A stretch of DNA of 18,427 bases from assembly GCA_019417865.1 (NCBI GenBank), contig DYCW01000122.1:1-18427 (forward strand). Direction: 5' to 3'. Every line of letters begins with the position of its first letter. The first letter of the stretch is position 1. The translations under genes were made by a program, and so were the position numbers. Positions 14,874-18,427 of the stretch are shown in pieces. Source of the stretch: Ruminococcus sp. GTDB taxonomy: Bacteria > Bacillota > Clostridia > Oscillospirales > Ruminococcaceae. The notes below the pieces were generated by a model. It was not told the origin of the DNA and did no database searches. It saw nothing but the letters and a program-made list of their open reading frames with translations.

Positions 14874-15120
14874 TGGTCAGGAAGCACCACGGTTCCACTC
14901 TGATTTTTCACTCATAAACCCGTAACGAGGGCAGACGGAATTGGATACTATGTAAGCCTCCCAAAAAAGCCTTACAGTTCCCCGCATCAACTAACAGTGG
15001 CACTTCGCAGCGATTGGATATGCCGTCACACCGCCCCGACACTCTCTGCAATCACAAATGGCTGTTACTCTTACTGCTGCGTTTTTCGCTCTTATATTAC
15101 AGATGGAAACATCTGCATTC
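14834..15120 (-). promoter_or_regulatory. T-box riboswitch, cysteine-specific, controlling cysE-cysS
   Basis: The minus-strand leader has the T-box parts in order. Stem I base is TAACAG/CTGTTA, with the GATTG/CAATC helix, an AGAGAG bulge and a GTCGGGGCGGTGTGA distal region. The specifier is TGC (Cys), read in GAAGTGCCA (complement of 15000-15002). A stem GTAAG/CTTAC follows, then the T-box sequence GAGTGGAACCGTG (about 14887-14900). The TGGA in it (14894-14897 complement) would pair with the UCCA end of tRNA-Cys. The leader ends with a terminator: CCTCTGC/GCAGAGG plus an inner GGGTAC/GTATCC, then six T (14834-14839 complement). Uncharged tRNA-Cys should stabilise the antiterminator and allow cysE-cysS transcription. 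The specifier assignment rests on the GAA-N-codon pattern and was not folded by program. Confidence 0.9.
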
Positions 15121-15126
15121 TTTTTT

Positions 15127-15155
15127 ATTATACGCAAATTCTCTGCATTTGTCAA
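15127..15155 (-). promoter_or_regulatory. Consensus sigma-A promoter of the T-box cysE-cysS operon
   Basis: Minus strand TTGACA (15150-15155), 17-base spacer, TATAAT (15127-15132); both hexamers are perfect. Transcription would start near 15120, giving a leader of about 325 bases before cysE. Between this promoter and the repeat at 15270 I see only AT-rich sequence with a small TTTTCTTTT/AAAAGAAAA palindrome. Confidence 0.9.
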
Positions 15156-15269
15156 TGCTGTTTTGGGGATTTTTTTAAGAGAAAATTCCCTTCATTTTCT
15201 TTTAGAAAAGAAAAGCTGAAACGACAGAAAGAAGAACTATTTCTTCTTAGATAAAACAGTCTGCATTCC

Positions 15270-15622
15270 GCCGGCGAATTCGCTTCGCTGTTCGCCTGTG
15301 TCCGCTGTCCGCCCTGTCCTGTGTCTCAATTTATAGTCTGACCACACTAAATTTTTGTATTCCATACCGTTTTGTTTTTATGAGGCGGACAGCGGATAGT
15401 TTGTTTCTCATCCAGCAACTTGTTACAATTCGTTCGCTTTGCAAGGGTGGCAGCTTGCCCCCTATTTAGAGGATGCCCTTCCCCTTTGTCGGCTACGCCG
15501 ACATTCTTGCCCAACCCTTTTGTCAGCGTTGCTGACATTTTCCCACGCAGTGGGAAATCACCCACACCGTGGGGAATCCCCCTCGCCAAGCTGAGCCAGC
15601 TTGACCGCAGTCGCCTGCGGCG
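15270..15622. repeat. Structured intergenic repeat, copy 3 (long form with hairpin array)
   Basis: Third full copy, between the cysE-cysS promoter and the end of the sortase operon. Hairpin A is GGCGAA/TTCGCC with a changed loop; stem B is CCGCTGTCCGCC (15302-15313) with GGCGGACAGCGG (15384-15395); hairpin C is GCAAG/CTTGC near 15441-15457. It then carries an extra stretch of about 120 bases with four more hairpins: TGTCGGC-TAC-GCCGACA (15487-15503), TGTCAGC-GTT-GCTGACA (15521-15537), TTTCCCAC-GCA-GTGGGAAA (15539-15557) and CCCAC-ACC-GTGGG (15561-15573). The shared D (15587-15603) and E (15605-15620) hairpins close it. Parts of the loop of stem B (CTAAATTT and CGTTTTGTTT) are shared with copy 1. 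Confidence 0.85.
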
Positions 15623-15655
15623 TGTCATGCTTTTCCAGCTTCTCTGAGAATTGGT

Positions 15656-16525
15656 TCAACGTGCCATTCTCTTCGCAATTGTACTGCCCAGCACAGCTGC
15701 CAGCCCTAGCACCAACAGCACAATGCCTGCTATCAGTCCCACACGGGTACAATGATACAGCACCCCTGTCAACGCTGCATAGACCGCAGGTACCTTGATC
15801 GCCAGACCACTGAAATAAGATGTCGCCAATGCCCAGGCAGTCGGCACTGTCAAAAAGATCCCATTCATCAGAAAAGCACAGCCCGGAAAATAGAGTTTTC
15901 CCCATTCTCCTTTCCGCTCCAACAGCACCAGAACCGCTATCAGCACGACACTCAAAATACCGCAGCCACCACACAACAGCCATAAATAAATCTGCTTGCC
16001 GATGAGCTTATTGAAAATATTCGCATTCTGCATCGTCGTAAAATGATAAACATCCAGCTGCGAGGTTAGTTCCGTTCTTGCCTTCTCAATGGTTTCCTGC
16101 AATTTTTCTTCATAAACCGTATCCTTTGGATAGTTGATTTCTTCTGCATAGTCGGAAAAGAACTGCGTCAAGGCAGCTTCTAAATCTGTCATATCCAAAT
16201 GATACAGCAGATCTGCATTGTTTAAGCGTTCATATTCTGATCGCACCCGATTTGCAAGCTGATCTGCAATCCAGTCCTCTGTAATCACATCCAAATACGT
16301 TTCCGGCGGAATGGCTGTGGTCTGGTACTGGGATGTAAAATAACTTTCTATGCTGTCATGTACCTTTTCCGCCACATTCTGCTTCTCTATCTGCGTGATA
16401 CAAACCTGTGGAGAGGAAAGTAAATAGCCTGCATAACCGCTTATCAATGTACCCAGCACGGTAAACGTCAGTAAAATGGTCAACAGTACCCGCAGCAATA
16501 AGCGTCTTCCAAATCCGTCTGTCAT
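15656..16525 (-). CDS. Four-segment membrane protein of the sortase operon
   Basis: A 289-residue protein I do not recognise. Layout: an N-terminal membrane segment (about 10-36), a hydrophilic, probably external, region of about 140 residues (38-177) rich in Glu/Gln/Tyr and predicted helical, then three membrane segments (about 178-203, 213-236 and 247-281), and a basic tail AKRMAR inside. No catalytic motif is evident. Its ATG overlaps the sortase stop codon by four bases (ATGA), so translation is coupled to the sortase. Membership of the operon suggests help in presenting or processing the surface protein, but that is inference. Its stop is followed after 34 bases by repeat copy 3; no ordinary terminator is visible. 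Family searches would be needed to place it. Confidence 0.72.
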   Translation of the reverse strand: MTDGFGRRLLLRVLLTILLTFTVLGTLISGYAGYLLSSPQVCITQIEKQNVAEKVHDSIESYFTSQYQTTAIPPETYLDVITEDWIADQLANRVRSEYERLNNADLLYHLDMTDLEAALTQFFSDYAEEINYPKDTVYEEKLQETIEKARTELTSQLDVYHFTTMQNANIFNKLIGKQIYLWLLCGGCGILSVVLIAVLVLLERKGEWGKLYFPGCAFLMNGIFLTVPTAWALATSYFSGLAIKVPAVYAALTGVLYHCTRVGLIAGIVLLVLGLAAVLGSTIAKRMAR

Positions 16526-17223
16526 TGTGCTGCCTCCTCATTGACATAAAACTCTGTATTGATACAGTCACAGACCACGCCGACCCTGGTACTGGAAGAA
16601 CCAAATACCTGCATTTCACAGGTGTAAAGCGTCAGCTGCTCTTCGTTCGTTGGCAAAATATACTGCTTGTCAGTGTTTTCAAATTGAATGTTCTTTTGTA
16701 CTGCATAAGTAAACCGTCCATAGCTGGTGTACAATGTCAGGGTATCGCCCGTTTGCAGTTCATCCAACTTGTTGAAGAAGGTATTTACATGGGCACTGAT
16801 CACAACATTTCCGCCAGCACCGGCGATGGAAGAGGCAGTGGTCTGACATGCCCCCAGCTCTAACAGTTCCTCTGTCGTTCCCCAGTACACTGGCACATAA
16901 AGGTCAATGGCATCACAAGACAGCACACCATACTGCTCTCCGAATGCCGAGTAGACCGGTTCCCCGGTTTGAGAAACTTTGCCGCTGTAAGTGGTTGTAA
17001 TATCATTCTGGACAATTTCCAGACCATCCGCCCCGCTGGACGGTGTCTGTTTCAGATCATCCATAAAGGCAATTTGCAGATAAGTATGCAACTTTTCATA
17101 CGGACGGATGCCGCAAATTAAAATAATTGCCGCACAAAGCAGTAACGTTACTACTGGCAATATCAGAGGCATCGCCAGCGGTAAAGCTGCGGTCGTCTCT
17201 TTTTCCACAGATTTCTTCTTCAT
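16522..17223 (-). CDS. Class D-like sortase
   Basis: A 233-residue sortase with an N-terminal membrane anchor (about 18-38) and an external transpeptidase domain. The catalytic residues are present: H145 in NVVISAHVNTFF, C202 in LTLYTCEMQ and R213 in SSTRVGVVCD. The motif L-Y-T-C and the FFNKLDELQTGD stretch agree with class D sortases of Clostridia and Bacilli. The usual GHR before TFF is AHV here, a small deviation. Sortases cleave an LPXT-type signal between Thr and the next residue and attach the protein to the cell wall. The gene overlaps the upstream surface-protein gene by four bases (ATGA) and the downstream membrane-protein gene likewise. This points to a dedicated sortase for the first gene. 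Class assignment is by motif only. Confidence 0.85.
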   Translation of the reverse strand: MKKKSVEKETTAALPLAMPLILPVVTLLLCAAIILICGIRPYEKLHTYLQIAFMDDLKQTPSSGADGLEIVQNDITTTYSGKVSQTGEPVYSAFGEQYGVLSCDAIDLYVPVYWGTTEELLELGACQTTASSIAGAGGNVVISAHVNTFFNKLDELQTGDTLTLYTSYGRFTYAVQKNIQFENTDKQYILPTNEEQLTLYTCEMQVFGSSSTRVGVVCDCINTEFYVNEEAAQ

Positions 17224-18035
17224 TCTACATCCTCATTCTGTTTTTTTCTGCCCGCAAAGAAGACCAGTGCCGCTATCCCACTCACACCACCGCCAGCCAG
17301 CAGGGCTGCAATGGTAATGGGTAGTGTATAGGATTTCCCGGTTTCCTCCACCGTCACACCCATAGCAGAAACATCAATTAGCTTACCGTTTTTGTCTCTT
17401 GCACTGACCACAACGGTATCATTGGTCATCTCATCTACCGTAAAATGCAGTCCCAACGAATCGCCTACGCCCAAAAATTCATTCAGCACATCTGCCCTAT
17501 CGTTCAGCGGCAGCTGCTTAATGAAGCTATTTCGCTCTTCCGGTGTTAAATTGGAAAGATAATTGCTGCGTTCTTCTGCCGGCATCTGGTTTACATAGTC
17601 AATCTTTTCCTGCATGGTCATATCCACGAATGGCTTCACCGTGGTAACAGTGGATTCATTATTATTCTGTGGTGCATCTGTCACAACGGGTGCTGGATTG
17701 GAACCAGATCCATTATTAGAGCCGGATGGTGTTGTGGCAGAATTGCCGCCACCAGAAGACGGTTTTTCTACGCCAAAATAATCATACAGCAAATCGTCCA
17801 CCCTTCCCTGATAGGAATAGATGGAAGCAATCGCCTGATCACACTGTTCGGAAGTGTAGTTCCCGCCGCCATACATCGCAATCCCTTCTTGAATGTACTG
17901 TGACGGAATGCCAACTGCATAAGCAGCGGAAATCACATCATTTACGGTAGCGGCAGAAGCCGGAACAGCCGTTCCGGCTCCCAGCAGTGTCAGACTGCAA
18001 AGAACCGCACAAATGGTTCTCCATGTTTTTTTCAT
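17220..18035 (-). CDS. Secreted protein with LPXT-like C-terminal signal, probable sortase substrate
   Basis: A 271-residue exported protein I cannot assign to a family. A signal peptide (1-28/29, ending ASAA) is followed by a helical N-domain (about 30-90), a Gly/Ser/Asn/Pro linker (92-126) and four tandem 12-residue units (139-186: MTMQEKIDYVNQ, MPAEERSNYLSN, LTPEERNSFIKQ, LPLNDRADVLNE). A possible beta domain (193-231) comes next. The C-terminus has the order of a sorting signal: LPITI (238-242), a hydrophobic stretch to about 262 and the basic, charged tail GRKKQNEDVE. The fifth motif residue is Ile rather than Gly. It is first in a three-gene operon with a sortase, behind AGGAGGGAAC and a perfect promoter. 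Substrate status is inferred from layout. A plain membrane anchor is the alternative. Confidence 0.75.
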   Translation of the reverse strand: MKKTWRTICAVLCSLTLLGAGTAVPASAATVNDVISAAYAVGIPSQYIQEGIAMYGGGNYTSEQCDQAIASIYSYQGRVDDLLYDYFGVEKPSSGGGNSATTPSGSNNGSGSNPAPVVTDAPQNNNESTVTTVKPFVDMTMQEKIDYVNQMPAEERSNYLSNLTPEERNSFIKQLPLNDRADVLNEFLGVGDSLGLHFTVDEMTNDTVVVSARDKNGKLIDVSAMGVTVEETGKSYTLPITIAALLAGGGVSGIAALVFFAGRKKQNEDVE

Positions 18036-18121
18036 AAAAGTTCCCTCCTGGTCATGGTCTATTTCTGTTTTGTATGTTTTCAGTCACGAATCCATCCTTA
18101 TGGTTTGGATAAGACAACAAC

Positions 18122-18150
18122 ATTATAGCATTCCTCTGCGGTTCTGTCAA
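18122..18150 (-). promoter_or_regulatory. Consensus sigma-A promoter of the sortase operon
   Basis: Minus strand TTGACA (18145-18150), 17-base spacer, TATAAT (18122-18127), both perfect, about 87 bases before the ATG at 18035. A 273-base gap separates this gene from the one upstream; besides the promoter it holds a GTGCAT-GCAC-ATGCAC palindrome (18284-18299) and a weak GAAAAC/GTTTTC hairpin (18225-18244), neither with a good T-run. Confidence 0.9.
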
Positions 18151-18308
18151 TGAAAACTGTGTGAAAATGCAGAATTTGGTCATCTATCCACAGCAAAAGG
18201 GAAAGGAACGGCACTTTTCTGAAAGAAAACTGGATTTTGTTTTCTCAACCTGCATTCGATGGGAATCATCATAAACCCTACCTGTGCATGCACATGCACC
18301 CACAATTT

Positions 18309-18427
18309 CTATTTTCTTTCCACTGTCACAGTATAGGCTCCATCTTGCAGTTCCCCAATCGTAATTTGCAGCCCTGTCTCCACGCTTTCTGCCCCATTAT
18401 CATCATACCAGCCAAACCCTGCGGTCG
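18309..18427 (-). CDS. C-terminal fragment of an unidentified protein
   Basis: The last 38 codons and the stop (complement of 18309-18311) of a gene entering from the right edge. Reading the minus strand in this frame gives GFGWYDDNGAESVETGLQIT, then GELQDGAYTVTVERK and stop. The alternating hydrophobic pattern and the DGAYTVTV end look like a beta-sandwich domain as found in secreted proteins, but the fragment is too short to name. The two other minus frames close early, which supports this reading. It precedes the sortase operon but has the operon's own promoter after it. Confidence 0.6.
   Translation of the reverse strand, partial: TAGFGWYDDNGAESVETGLQITIGELQDGAYTVTVERK

Noticed and set aside
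15487..15573. Possible CRISPR array
   Set aside because: The palindromes differ in sequence, there are no identical direct repeats or regular spacers, and no cas genes are nearby.
18284..18299. GTGCAT-GCAC-ATGCAC palindrome as terminator of the gene at the right edge
   Set aside because: The stem is 6 bp and no T-run follows on the minus strand.

Overview
The window looks like a chromosomal segment of a low-to-mid GC Gram-positive anaerobe of class Clostridia, probably a Ruminococcus-type member of the Oscillospiraceae. Supporting points are strong AGGAGG-type ribosome sites, several consensus sigma-A promoters with 17-base spacers, a T-box leader, a WalJ/YycJ-RlmH pair, a class D-like sortase and a GH94 cellobiose phosphorylase typical of cellulose-using gut bacteria. 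The genus is an inference.

Left part (1-1266): the N-terminus of cellobiose phosphorylase and a DUF4253 protein, both on the minus strand with their own promoters. Next (1267-5040): a non-coding stretch with a structured repeat, then a plus-strand operon behind a perfect TTGACA-17-TATAAT promoter. It encodes agmatine deiminase, N-carbamoylputrescine amidase, a GNAT acetyltransferase and a YczE-like membrane protein. The first two enzymes convert agmatine to putrescine.

Region 5160-6830 is clearly AT-richer and holds a HAD phosphatase and a HEAT-like protein, possibly acquired from elsewhere. It closes with a strong bidirectional terminator facing a TatD-associated radical SAM gene.

From 6943 to the end all genes are on the minus strand: radical SAM protein; walJ-rlmH; murA; a cyclophilin lipoprotein followed upstream by a degenerate cyclophilin paralogue; cysE-cysS behind a cysteine-specific T-box; and a three-gene, ATGA-coupled operon. 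That operon encodes a secreted protein with an LPXT-like C-terminus, a sortase and a four-helix membrane protein. A truncated gene lies at the right edge. murA starts with GTG and cysE with TTG.

Two things stand out. First, a family of large, structured intergenic repeats is present (three full copies at 1375-1627, 7640-7866 and 15270-15622, and a solo 5' hairpin at 5089-5118). The main stem of the family is kept by compensating sequence changes, and one copy carries an array of triloop hairpins. Second, the surface-protein/sortase/membrane-protein operon has a non-canonical sorting motif (LPITI) and a four-fold 12-residue repeat in its presumed substrate.
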